From assembly GCA_938008575.1 (NCBI GenBank), contig CALLKB010000113.1, positions 1 to 8,836 on the forward strand: a stretch of 8,836 bases of DNA, given 5' to 3'. The DNA is from an uncultured Cytophagaceae bacterium (GTDB taxonomy: Bacteria > Bacteroidota > Bacteroidia > Cytophagales > Spirosomataceae). Below are positions 1 to 6,243 of this stretch, piece after piece. The notes under the pieces are model-generated. The model ran no database searches, was not told the origin of the DNA, and saw only the letters and a list, made by a program, of their open reading frames with translations. Made by a program: the position numbers and the translations under genes. Numbering within the stretch: position 1 is the stretch's first letter; each line of letters opens with the position of its first letter.

Positions 1-808
1 ATGCATTTTCCAAATAGTGAAATCCTTTTTTGGGAGCATTCACGCGCATGGCAACGAATAGGACGTGTTTTTTGCTAGGCTCTAGTCCTAATGATTTTTT
101 TGCGTCAGCTTTATTCCCGGGTTTGAAAAGTTCGGTATCGATGGCATTTGGGATGCTGTCAATGGGCTGGGTTTTTAAAATGCTACTTTTCTTGGCGCGT
201 TCCTTTAACCAGTCACTGCAGGTGATGATATGCAGATTGGGTTGTTGGAATGCTTGCATTTTTTCTTCCCAAATTTGATGACTCAAGTCGTTTGCTTGGG
301 GATTTTTGATGAATGTCTCGCAGTTCCCACAGGCCTGTTGGAAATTCATACATGATCCACTGTGGTGACAACCGCCTGTGAATGCCCACATGTCGTGCAA
401 GGTCCAATACACCGGTTTCCTCGTGTTCAATAATTGCTTGATATTCTGAATGGACAACATGCCAAAATTCACCCAATGCAGATGAATGATATCTGCTTGT
501 TGGATTAAGGGATGTTGGCTTAAATCCTGCCCAAATCTCCCTGGGTTAAAAAGGAATCTGTCGGCTTTATTTTTTTCAAAGGGCAGGTAAACTAAGCGTT
601 CGAGGATGAATCTTATCCAACTCATCGCTTTTTTCCATTGAGTATTATTCAACTCGATCGATCTGTCGTTTCCCGTTTTTTCTTGAACCAAGAAGTTAAC
701 CTGATGTCCCGCTTTTTTAAGCGCCTCTGCCAATCGGCCGCAAGCAATCCCGGCACCACCATTTTGGTTGTGATAGGAGAGGATGACGATGTTGAGCGGC
801 TTGGGCAT
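1..808 (-). CDS. GT4-type glycosyltransferase, N-terminal 269 residues (cut by left edge)
   Basis: Reading from ATG at 808, the frame stays open for 269 codons to the window edge; the C-terminus lies outside. It looks like a retaining GT-B glycosyltransferase of family GT4, acting in the cytoplasm or at the inner membrane face. Visible landmarks are a nucleotide-binding-type N-terminus with a Gly-rich loop (NGGAG, 16-20), IIHLHWVN (107-114), the strongly conserved WTLHDMWAFTGGCHHSG (135-151), a TCSDWLKE segment (196-203), IPNAIDTELFKP (219-230) before the domain linker, and the start of the second Rossmann domain (FVAMRVNAPKKG, 251-262). The EX7E donor-site motif would fall outside the window. 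Four cysteines (147, 153, 160, 163) cluster after the HDMW motif. The start is 2 bases after the wecB stop, so the two genes are probably co-transcribed and translationally coupled. No in-frame stop or frameshift is visible. The sugar donor and acceptor cannot be told. Confidence 0.9.
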   Translation of the reverse strand, partial: MPKPLNIVILSYHNQNGGAGIACGRLAEALKKAGHQVNFLVQEKTGNDRSIELNNTQWKKAMSWIRFILERLVYLPFEKNKADRFLFNPGRFGQDLSQHPLIQQADIIHLHWVNFGMLSIQNIKQLLNTRKPVYWTLHDMWAFTGGCHHSGSCMNFQQACGNCETFIKNPQANDLSHQIWEEKMQAFQQPNLHIITCSDWLKERAKKSSILKTQPIDSIPNAIDTELFKPGNKADAKKSLGLEPSKKHVLFVAMRVNAPKKGFHYLENA

Positions 809-810
809 AC

Positions 811-1923
811 TTATGCGAAGAGTTCTTGAATTTTAGCGGCGATGCGTTCGGCAGCTTTTCCATCCCATAATGGAGGAATTTCGCCTTTTTTTACTTCGCC
901 TTTCAAAATGTGCGTTAATGCCTCGTAGGTTTTGTCGGGGTCTAAGTCGGCCAATAGCTGATTCGTTCCCATTGTCACCGTAATCGGTCTTTCGGTGGAA
1001 TCTCTAAATGTCAAACAAGGCACGCCTAGGTAGGTTGTTTCTTCTTGGATTCCGCCTGAATCTGTCAAGATTGCTTGGGCGTGGCTCATCAATTGGATGA
1101 ATTCCAAATAGCCCAAAGGCTCCGTTAAGATTAAATTTGGGTTGTTTTCAATGGCATCCAGTAAACCAAATTTCTCCATGTGCGCACGTGTGCGGGGGTG
1201 GATAGGGAAAACGACTTTGGTCTGCGTAGTGCTTAATTCGATTAATCGTAAGATGGAGGTTAGGCCCAGTTCTGTGTCGACGTTTGCGGGGCGGTGCATG
1301 GTCATAACGATGTAGGACGTTGGACTTTGGTCATTGGACATTAGACCAAGGTCTTTTAGTATCGTGCTGCTTTTTGCTTTTTCTTGGTAGCGAACCAACG
1401 AGTCGATCATCACATTGCCTGTGAAGAAAACTTTCTCGTCGGAAACACCTTCGCGTTTCAAGTGATCGATGCCGCTTTGCTCGGTCACGAATAGGTAATT
1501 TGCCACGGAATCCGTTAAGATTCGGTTGATTTCTTCGGGCATGTTGCGATCGCCGGAGCGTAAGCCCGCTTCCACGTGCGCTAATGGGATGCCTAATTTA
1601 ATGGCAACCAAGGTGCAAGCGAGGGTCGAGGTAACATCACCTACGACGATGACTAGATCCGGTTTTTCTTCAAGTAGAATGGGTTCGAAGGCCAACATGA
1701 TTTTGGCGGTTACTTCGGATTGCGTTCCTCCGCCGATGCCTAAAAAGAAATCGGGTTTCGGTAATTCCAGTTGGGTAAAGAACACGTCGCTCATTTTGGC
1801 ATCAAAATGCTGTCCGGTATGAACAATTTTAGAAGTCCAATTCGGAAGATTTTGAATGGCACGATGTAGCGGGGCTACTTTCATGAAATTGGGACGGGCG
1901 CCTACGACTTGAATTACTTTCAT
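811..1923 (-). CDS. wecB: UDP-N-acetylglucosamine 2-epimerase (non-hydrolysing)
   Basis: Converts UDP-GlcNAc to UDP-ManNAc in the cytoplasm, the precursor of ManNAc-type sugars in surface polysaccharides. The 370-residue length is normal for the family. Diagnostic segments in order are VVGARPNFMKVAPLHRA (6-22), GDVTSTLA (95-102), HVEAGLRSGDRNMPEEINR (116-134), MTMHRPANV (208-215), FPIHPRT (239-245) and DSGGIQEETTYLGVPCLTFRDSTERP (288-313). Compared with the E. coli enzyme (Asp95, Glu117, Glu131, His213), the likely catalytic residues are Asp96, Glu118, Glu131 and His210. All are present, so the enzyme should be active. The start ATG directly precedes the canonical KVIQVVGARPN beginning. A -7-like promoter motif lies about 30 bases upstream, and the gene is followed after 2 bases by a glycosyltransferase. 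No UDP-ManNAc dehydrogenase (wecC) is seen in the window, so the further fate of UDP-ManNAc is unknown. Confidence 0.95.
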   Translation of the reverse strand: MKVIQVVGARPNFMKVAPLHRAIQNLPNWTSKIVHTGQHFDAKMSDVFFTQLELPKPDFFLGIGGGTQSEVTAKIMLAFEPILLEEKPDLVIVVGDVTSTLACTLVAIKLGIPLAHVEAGLRSGDRNMPEEINRILTDSVANYLFVTEQSGIDHLKREGVSDEKVFFTGNVMIDSLVRYQEKAKSSTILKDLGLMSNDQSPTSYIVMTMHRPANVDTELGLTSILRLIELSTTQTKVVFPIHPRTRAHMEKFGLLDAIENNPNLILTEPLGYLEFIQLMSHAQAILTDSGGIQEETTYLGVPCLTFRDSTERPITVTMGTNQLLADLDPDKTYEALTHILKGEVKKGEIPPLWDGKAAERIAAKIQELFA

Positions 1924-1952
1924 TCGGGAATCTTTGTAAGGATAATAAGGGA

Positions 1953-1960
1953 CAAAGATA
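1953..1960 (-). promoter_or_regulatory. Putative Bacteroidota -7 promoter element of wecB
   Basis: On the minus strand this reads TATCTTTG, an exact match to the Bacteroidota -7 consensus TAnnTTTG. It would place the transcript start near 1946 and give a leader of roughly 20-25 bases. No convincing -33 TTTG is seen at the usual distance. The element is part of a 13-base block (plus strand AATAAGGGACAAA, 1944-1956) that also occurs upstream of the flippase gene. Confidence 0.5.
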
Positions 1961-2012
1961 GGGAAATGAGTTAAGAACTAAGAGTGAAGAGTTTAGAAGT
2001 TTGTATTGATAT

Positions 2013-2031
2013 CCTTAGGCTTTAGCCTGGG
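2013..2031. repeat. Isolated REP-like palindrome, plus-strand GGCTTTAGCC type
   Basis: The core AGGCTTTAGCCT (2017-2028) is a 5-bp inverted repeat around TT. It has the same core as the palindromes at 2045 and 2172 and stands just outside the 127-base tandem units. The outer arm is imperfect (CCTT on the left against GGG on the right), so it looks like a decayed or solitary member of the same family. Confidence 0.65.
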
Positions 2032-2037
2032 AAAAAG

Positions 2038-2160
2038 TTTATAACCCCAGGCTTTAGCCTAGGGGTCAGCCGAAGGCAGAAAAGCAGGATGGTGGTTAGG
2101 CGAAATTTTCTACGTCTCCAGGTTAAAACCTGTAGATCCCCAGGTTAAAACCTGGGGTTA
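2038..2160. repeat. REP/BIME-like unit 1 of a tandem pair (period 127)
   Basis: This is a mosaic of palindromes. First comes a CCCC-AGGCTTTAGCCT-(A)GGGG stem-loop (2045-2065), then a short GCC-GAA-GGC hairpin (2069-2077). An apparently decayed palindrome follows around 2094-2112. Next are CAGGTTAAAACCTG (2119-2132) and the perfect 20-base CCCCAGGTTAAAACCTGGGG (2138-2157). The whole unit aligns without gaps to 2165-2287 at an offset of 127, with 101 of 123 positions identical by hand count. The first palindrome is the inverted orientation of the last two, the arrangement seen in bacterial BIMEs made of REP sequences. It contains no coding region. Confidence 0.8.
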
Positions 2161-2164
2161 TTAA

Positions 2165-2287
2165 TTTATTACCCAAGGCTTTAGCATAGGGGTCAGCCGA
2201 AGGCTGAAAAGCGAGATGGTCGTCTGACTAAAGTCTGACATTCCCCAGGTTAAAACCTGTAGAGCCCCAGGTTAAAACCTATGGTTA
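2165..2287. repeat. REP/BIME-like unit 2 of a tandem pair (period 127)
   Basis: This is the second copy of the mosaic at 2038-2160. In order it holds a damaged CCC-AGGCTTTAGC palindrome (2172-2192), a better-preserved hairpin TCAGCCGAAGGCTGA (2193-2207, 6-bp stem, GAA loop), and a third palindrome type centred on GACTAAAGTC (2226-2235). It ends with two AGGTTAAAACCT palindromes, at 2243-2259 and 2265-2284. The two units differ in which palindrome is intact: the AGGCT element is better in unit 1, the GAA hairpin and the GACTAAAGTC element in unit 2. No transposase gene lies nearby. Confidence 0.8.
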
Positions 2288-2352
2288 GAGACGCATGGAA
2301 TCGACGCTCCGCTTCTCAAAATTGGCAATCATGAAAAAGGTAAATGGATACG

Positions 2353-2380
2353 GACTGACGACTAGTGACTAGCGACTGTA
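2353..2380. repeat. Heptanucleotide tandem repeat, GACTRNN x 4
   Basis: GACT recurs exactly every 7 bases at 2353, 2360, 2367 and 2374, giving units GACTGAC, GACTAGT, GACTAGC and GACTGTA. The repeat straddles the 3' end of the glycosyltransferase gene on the minus strand. Its stop codon TAG (2364-2362) is formed by one of the repeat's CTAG steps, and the last few sense codons lie in the repeat as well. Confidence 0.7.
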
Positions 2381-3579
2381 CGCGATTGCGCAGCAATCGC
2401 GTACTTAAACGCCTCCATGTAATTCCCTAAGACCGTATGGATATTGATTTCGTTTTGAATGATTTCTTGGGAACGCTTACCCATGATTGCAATTTGATCC
2501 GGATTTGCAAAGAGTTTTTCGATGACCGAAACGAGGCTTTCTACGGAACCTGATTCGAAAAAGTGGCCATTGTAGCCTTCGCGGACTAAACGTTTTTCCG
2601 TGCCATCAGCCACCGAACAGATTACTGGTTTGGCAAAACACATGGCTTCATTGATGGATAAACCGCCCATGCCGGCCAATACATAAATGCCTGCCTCGCA
2701 AGTGATTTGGCCTAATTCACGCATGTCATAGATTCCTCCGTGAAATTTAATAAAATCGTAGTCTGCCGCTTGAGCTTTTAAGGCCTCCAATTCGGGGCCA
2801 TCACCTACGATGCTAAGTTCTGTCTGCGGATATTTTGCGTGTAGCGCCACCGCTGCCTCAATCAACACATCCACCTGCTTCCATTTGACAAGCCGACCGA
2901 TATGCAACAGGCGAAAGGGATTCGATTTGACATCTTTCAACGCTTCGACGTGTTCAAAAATCACATCCGTATCCGGCGAATTTGCCGTCACAAATACCTT
3001 CTCCGCAGGTACGCCATAGGAAGCATGCATCGCCACCGCCTCATCCAAATAGTTGATATGCGCATCCACCAAATTGCTAAACAGTCTACGGGTCTCCCGA
3101 ACAATCATGAATTTGAATCGAGCCAGAATCGATTTATTTTGTTGGTGCGCCTGATTATTTTCCGTCACGCCCCCACCATTCAAATAATAGGAAATCGCCT
3201 GATCGTAATGCGGGACCTGGAAAGGAATTTCTTTGGAAACCAAAGCGACATTGTTTCGGCGCAAGAAATTATACCAACCGGGATAAAAGACAAAGGCGGC
3301 TTGATAAGGCCAGTTGACCATCAATACATCCGGTTTTTCCTGCAGGATTAATTCCTTCAAACCTTTGAAAAATTTCTTCCCATAATAGGTCGTGTATTCT
3401 TCCTGGTAAAAAACCTTGAACTCGATGCCATCTTTGCTCTCGAATACGCCCGCCCCTAAGGTTGCTCCTTTGGCCGATGGAACGACCACACAAACCTCAA
3501 CGCCCATTTCCTTTTGGAGCTTATTCAATACCAAATTGTAATAATGCGGCAAACCTCCCGCCAATGACATCAACTTCAT
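2362..3579 (-). CDS. GT4-type glycosyltransferase with an atypical donor-site motif
   Basis: This 405-residue GT-B enzyme probably adds one sugar to the lipid-linked oligosaccharide at the cytoplasmic membrane face. The N-terminal acceptor domain spans about 1-210. The donor domain starts at RLLHIGRLVKWKQVDVLIEA (223-242), with Arg229 and Lys234 as the usual phosphate contacts, followed by LSIVGDGPELEAL (255-267), an FHGGI segment (279-283) and AGMGGLSINEAMCFAKPVI (302-320). In the EX7E motif the second Glu is present (Glu311), but the first position is Gly303, as in some GT4 subfamilies. The ATG overlaps the flippase stop as ATGA (3576-3579), a sign of translational coupling. Met4 is an alternative start. 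The last residues (about 393-405) and the stop codon fall in a hairpin and a heptad repeat, so the tail is probably not part of the conserved fold. The substrate is unknown. Confidence 0.92.
   Translation of the reverse strand: MKLMSLAGGLPHYYNLVLNKLQKEMGVEVCVVVPSAKGATLGAGVFESKDGIEFKVFYQEEYTTYYGKKFFKGLKELILQEKPDVLMVNWPYQAAFVFYPGWYNFLRRNNVALVSKEIPFQVPHYDQAISYYLNGGGVTENNQAHQQNKSILARFKFMIVRETRRLFSNLVDAHINYLDEAVAMHASYGVPAEKVFVTANSPDTDVIFEHVEALKDVKSNPFRLLHIGRLVKWKQVDVLIEAAVALHAKYPQTELSIVGDGPELEALKAQAADYDFIKFHGGIYDMRELGQITCEAGIYVLAGMGGLSINEAMCFAKPVICSVADGTEKRLVREGYNGHFFESGSVESLVSVIEKLFANPDQIAIMGKRSQEIIQNEINIHTVLGNYMEAFKYAIAAQSRTVASH
2378..2404. repeat. Perfect 12-bp hairpin inside the 3' end of a glycosyltransferase gene
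   Basis: The left arm GTACGCGATTGC (2378-2389) and right arm GCAATCGCGTAC (2393-2404) are perfectly complementary around a 3-base loop GCA. The hairpin lies 14 bases upstream of the minus-strand stop codon and encodes residues 393-401. No run of T follows on the minus strand, so it does not look like a classical intrinsic terminator. It could be a mobile palindromic repeat, a transcript-end stabiliser or a pause site; the sequence alone does not decide. Confidence 0.75.
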
Positions 3580-5060
3580 TTCTTTAATTTATTTTCGATC
3601 AATTGGCGGATGTCGGGGGATAAATTAAATGCCCAACAAGCCAAAAAGAACAATACAGCAACCGCCGAGGAACGTATCCCCACATTCAAAAACCAATGAT
3701 CGCTAAACACTGGAATGGCTAAAACGACATAAGCGATGATCAAACTGCACAGAATAATTCCGAGCGTTTTCATGTCAAAAGGCTGCATGCCCATCTTATT
3801 CCAAAGGAAAAAATACTTGATGGCATTGTAGCCGCCCAGCGCGATGAGCGAAGCTAAAGCAGCTCCGTTATACGAATACAGCGGAATGAAAATCAAATTG
3901 CCAACCACAATTCCGATGGCCAATATCAAGTAAAAAATCAGGTCGTAGCGGTAGTATTTGGAATTAATTAAAATCTCGGAGTTCAAGCCTGTACCCATGT
4001 CGATGACTTTTGAAATGCCCACCAACAAAACCACCCATTTACCAGCCTCATAAGCCTCATGGTTAGGTATGATTTGGTAGATAAAATCCAGATTACACCA
4101 GATACCTAGGAATAGAAAACATCCCACTAATAACAGGTTCGCCGATGATTTTTTATAGATATCCGCGATTTGGGCATGATCATTTCGTTTCCAAGCTTGC
4201 GCCAAAATAGGCGTACTAATCGCCGCAATCACATTCCGTGGAATGGCTATCATCAAAGCCATGCGGGAATTGATGTCAAAAACGGCTGTCGTTCCCAAAC
4301 CTCCCGCATAAGCAGGTAGCATGATTTTCTCCACATGTTGGATCAATGTGAAACTAGCACCCGCTAATATCACCCAACCTCCGTATTGCAACATTTCGTT
4401 AAATACCGGTTTGCGAAGAAATGAAAAATCGAGGCGCGTGTAAAAACGCTTCAATTGTTTGATGTAAATCAACAAGCCAATGACCGCAAAAACATAGGAA
4501 AGTGTAATGCCTAAAACTAATTGGTCTAAATTCAAATAGCCTAAACCAAAGCCCAAAATCAAGGCTGAATTTGACAATCTCAACAATATTTCTCGAATAA
4601 TGGCTGGGACAACAATCCGTAAATGTACCCGGGCATAAGCTTCCAATATCGCCATGTAAAGAAAACTGCCTGTCAGCGGAATGATGTAATAAAAATAGCG
4701 CGGCAATAATGGCGAAGTATCCGCGTAGATGCTGTGGAAAGTTTCACGTAATCCGATATAGCCTAAGGTAAATAGGCTTAAGCCAAACAGCGGAGCAATC
4801 AATAAAAAGCTAAAAAATCCATTATGACCATTTTCCGGATCATCGAAATGCGGAAAGAATCGAACGGCTAATTGGGGAATTCCGAGTTGGGTAAAGGACG
4901 CAAAAATCAACGGAATACTGACTAAAGCTCCTGCGATTAGCCCTACCTCATCTTGATTTAAAAATTGATTGTAAAGGAAAATGACATTGAACGTCCCGAT
5001 CGCCGTCCCCAAGTAGGTGACGATGGAGGCTTTAAGACTTTGCCGTATGACGATTCCCAT
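3576..5060 (-). CDS. Wzx-type polysaccharide/oligosaccharide flippase (MOP superfamily)
   Basis: A 494-residue, strongly hydrophobic membrane protein with about 14 predicted transmembrane stretches (roughly 11-30, 40-60, 81-104, 120-140, 155-175, 180-200, 227-245, 265-285, 305-330, 340-357, 373-393, 398-420, 432-452 and 460-480; read by eye). The N-terminus MGIVIRQSLKASIVTYLGTA is typical of Bacteroidota polysaccharide export proteins, and length and layout fit the Wzx family. It would flip undecaprenyl-linked oligosaccharide units from the cytoplasmic to the periplasmic leaflet. It sits between two glycosyltransferases: 30 bases after the upstream one and overlapping the downstream one by 4 bases. 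A -7-like promoter motif in the 30-base gap suggests it may also start its own transcript. Polymerase and ligase genes are not in the window. A teichuronic-type or other MOP exporter cannot be excluded. Confidence 0.92.
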   Translation of the reverse strand: MGIVIRQSLKASIVTYLGTAIGTFNVIFLYNQFLNQDEVGLIAGALVSIPLIFASFTQLGIPQLAVRFFPHFDDPENGHNGFFSFLLIAPLFGLSLFTLGYIGLRETFHSIYADTSPLLPRYFYYIIPLTGSFLYMAILEAYARVHLRIVVPAIIREILLRLSNSALILGFGLGYLNLDQLVLGITLSYVFAVIGLLIYIKQLKRFYTRLDFSFLRKPVFNEMLQYGGWVILAGASFTLIQHVEKIMLPAYAGGLGTTAVFDINSRMALMIAIPRNVIAAISTPILAQAWKRNDHAQIADIYKKSSANLLLVGCFLFLGIWCNLDFIYQIIPNHEAYEAGKWVVLLVGISKVIDMGTGLNSEILINSKYYRYDLIFYLILAIGIVVGNLIFIPLYSYNGAALASLIALGGYNAIKYFFLWNKMGMQPFDMKTLGIILCSLIIAYVVLAIPVFSDHWFLNVGIRSSAVAVLFFLACWAFNLSPDIRQLIENKLKK

Positions 5061-5079
5061 GCATTATTCGAATAAGGGA

Positions 5080-5087
5080 CAAAAATA
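5080..5087 (-). promoter_or_regulatory. Putative Bacteroidota -7 promoter element of the flippase gene
   Basis: On the minus strand this reads TATTTTTG, an exact TAnnTTTG match, followed by TCCCTTATT exactly as upstream of wecB. It lies in the 30-base gap after the preceding glycosyltransferase gene, with the flippase ATG about 20 bases downstream. A clear -33 element is not visible, because that region is the A/T-rich 3' end of the previous gene. It could be an internal operon promoter. Confidence 0.4.
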
Positions 5088-5090
5088 CAC

Positions 5091-6188
5091 TTATTTTAAA
5101 ATACTTTTGATTTTTTGACTGAGCTTCACCACATCGTATTTTTCAGATACGTGCTGGCGTGCTGCAATCCCCATTTTTTCTGCTTCCAAAGGATTTTGAG
5201 CCAAGAAAATACAGGCTTCCGCCATGGCATCAATGTCATGTTCATCGGTCAAAATACCCGTATCTCCCTCGATCACTGCATCCGGAATTCCGGCATGCCG
5301 CGTGGAAACTGTCGGCAAACCACAGGCTGCCGCTTCTAAAATAGCTACGGGTGTTCCTTCGGAATCTCCCGCTTTCGTGATGATGGAATGTTGGATGAAT
5401 ACATGCGCCGACTGCAATAATGGCAAGTATTCGTCTTGCGATTTAGCACCTAAAAAGAATACATGTTTTTCTAGCTGGTTTTCAGCTACATAAGCTTTTG
5501 CTTCCTCCCACATGGGGCCGTCGCCAACCATGAGTAAGCGAGCGTTAGGGATTTGTTGGAACACCTTTGTAAATGCTTTAAGGCTATGAATCGGTCCCTT
5601 TTTCTCCGCAAAACGTGCCACAGAAATGAATGTAAATGCATCAGATTTTGAACCTGCGGGTTTGAATTTTGCTGTATCTACGCCACAAGGAATGAAGTGT
5701 AGATTATTCAATGGGCCTGCGATGGCTTCAAGATTTTCCCGCATGGATTGGGCCACCACAATCACCGCTTGTGCACGAGGTAACATGGCCTTGTATGCGG
5801 CATGATATTGCGTCAGTGTCTTTTTCTCATTCGCATCAAATCCCAAAAAAACAATCGAATAAGGAATATTCGCAGCGATACATGCCTCGTAGATATTCGC
5901 ACCTAGTGGGCCGTAATTCGCTAAAAAGGCATCGATTTGGTTCGTGCGCAGGAACTTGATTAAAAAATGCTGATAGATTTTTTTGAAAAAAACTGGAAAT
6001 AGATTCCGTAAGGTTCCACGAACAATTAAAAGCGATAGCGGGAATGGATATATGGACTTTCCGCTATAGGTTCTACTCGGTAACCAACCCTCGTAAAGCA
6101 CCTCGATAGGGGCTAATTGCTTAATTTGCTCGTCGATAAAGGTCTCGGAATAAGAATGGAAATTCGATCGGGCAATCAGCAAATTCAT
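5091..6188 (-). CDS. GT4 glycosyltransferase
   Basis: A 365-residue retaining GT-B glycosyltransferase, the first gene of the minus-strand cluster seen here. The N-terminal domain includes SETFIDEQIKQL (14-25), common in this family, and FLANYGPLGANIYEACI (88-104). IPCGVDTAKFKP (166-177) marks the interdomain linker. The donor domain has FISVARFAEKKGPIHSLKAF (187-206) with Arg192 and Lys197, LLMVGDGPMWEEA (218-230), VFFLGAKSQDEYLPLLQSAHVFIQHS (243-268) and a complete EX7E motif, Glu277 and Glu285, in SEGTPVAILEAAACGLPTV (276-294). All key residues are present, so it should be active. It resembles colanic-acid-type (WcaL-like) enzymes in overall pattern, but I cannot name the linkage. The start ATG gives MNLLIARSNF, a natural beginning for the first Rossmann strand. 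It is divergent from the epimerase gene across 55 bases. Confidence 0.93.
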   Translation of the reverse strand: MNLLIARSNFHSYSETFIDEQIKQLAPIEVLYEGWLPSRTYSGKSIYPFPLSLLIVRGTLRNLFPVFFKKIYQHFLIKFLRTNQIDAFLANYGPLGANIYEACIAANIPYSIVFLGFDANEKKTLTQYHAAYKAMLPRAQAVIVVAQSMRENLEAIAGPLNNLHFIPCGVDTAKFKPAGSKSDAFTFISVARFAEKKGPIHSLKAFTKVFQQIPNARLLMVGDGPMWEEAKAYVAENQLEKHVFFLGAKSQDEYLPLLQSAHVFIQHSIITKAGDSEGTPVAILEAAACGLPTVSTRHAGIPDAVIEGDTGILTDEHDIDAMAEACIFLAQNPLEAEKMGIAARQHVSEKYDVVKLSQKIKSILK

Positions 6189-6243
6189 AATAGGGCTATA
6201 TTTTATACGAATTTACCCTATTTTTGCTTCACATTAAAAACGC
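6189..6243. promoter_or_regulatory. Divergent promoter region between glycosyltransferase and epimerase genes
   Basis: This 55-base A/T-rich region separates two divergent starts. On the plus strand TATTTTTG (6219-6226) matches the Bacteroidota -7 motif TAnnTTTG and would give the epimerase gene a leader of about 10-17 bases. On the minus strand TAAATTCG (6215-6208) is a one-mismatch candidate for the glycosyltransferase gene. A 7-bp inverted repeat, AATAGGG (6189-6195) and CCCTATT (6216-6222), brackets the centre. Confidence 0.5.

Noticed and set aside
213..476. 87-residue minus-strand reading frame, which might suggest a frameshifted gene
   Set aside because: It lies out of frame inside the glycosyltransferase gene, whose own frame is open without interruption from 808 to the edge.
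1526..1822. 98-residue plus-strand reading frame
   Set aside because: It is antisense to the conserved core of wecB, with a composition typical of a mirror frame.
2013..2287. CRISPR array
   Set aside because: Repeats are palindromic, of mixed subtype and orientation, in a 127-base tandem duplication. There are no uniform repeats with unique spacers, and no cas genes.
2013..2287. Insertion sequence or transposon remnant
   Set aside because: No transposase fragment, terminal inverted repeat pair or target duplication could be seen. The pattern fits non-autonomous REP-like palindromes better.
2288..2316. GAGACGC...CTTCTC inverted repeat as a hairpin
   Set aside because: The arms pair poorly beyond a few bases. 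It may be a worn repeat but cannot be supported.
2378..2404. Intrinsic terminator
   Set aside because: The hairpin is strong, but no run of T follows on either strand and it lies before the stop codon.
2902..3351. 149-residue plus-strand reading frame
   Set aside because: It is antisense to a well-supported glycosyltransferase gene and has no recognisable domain.
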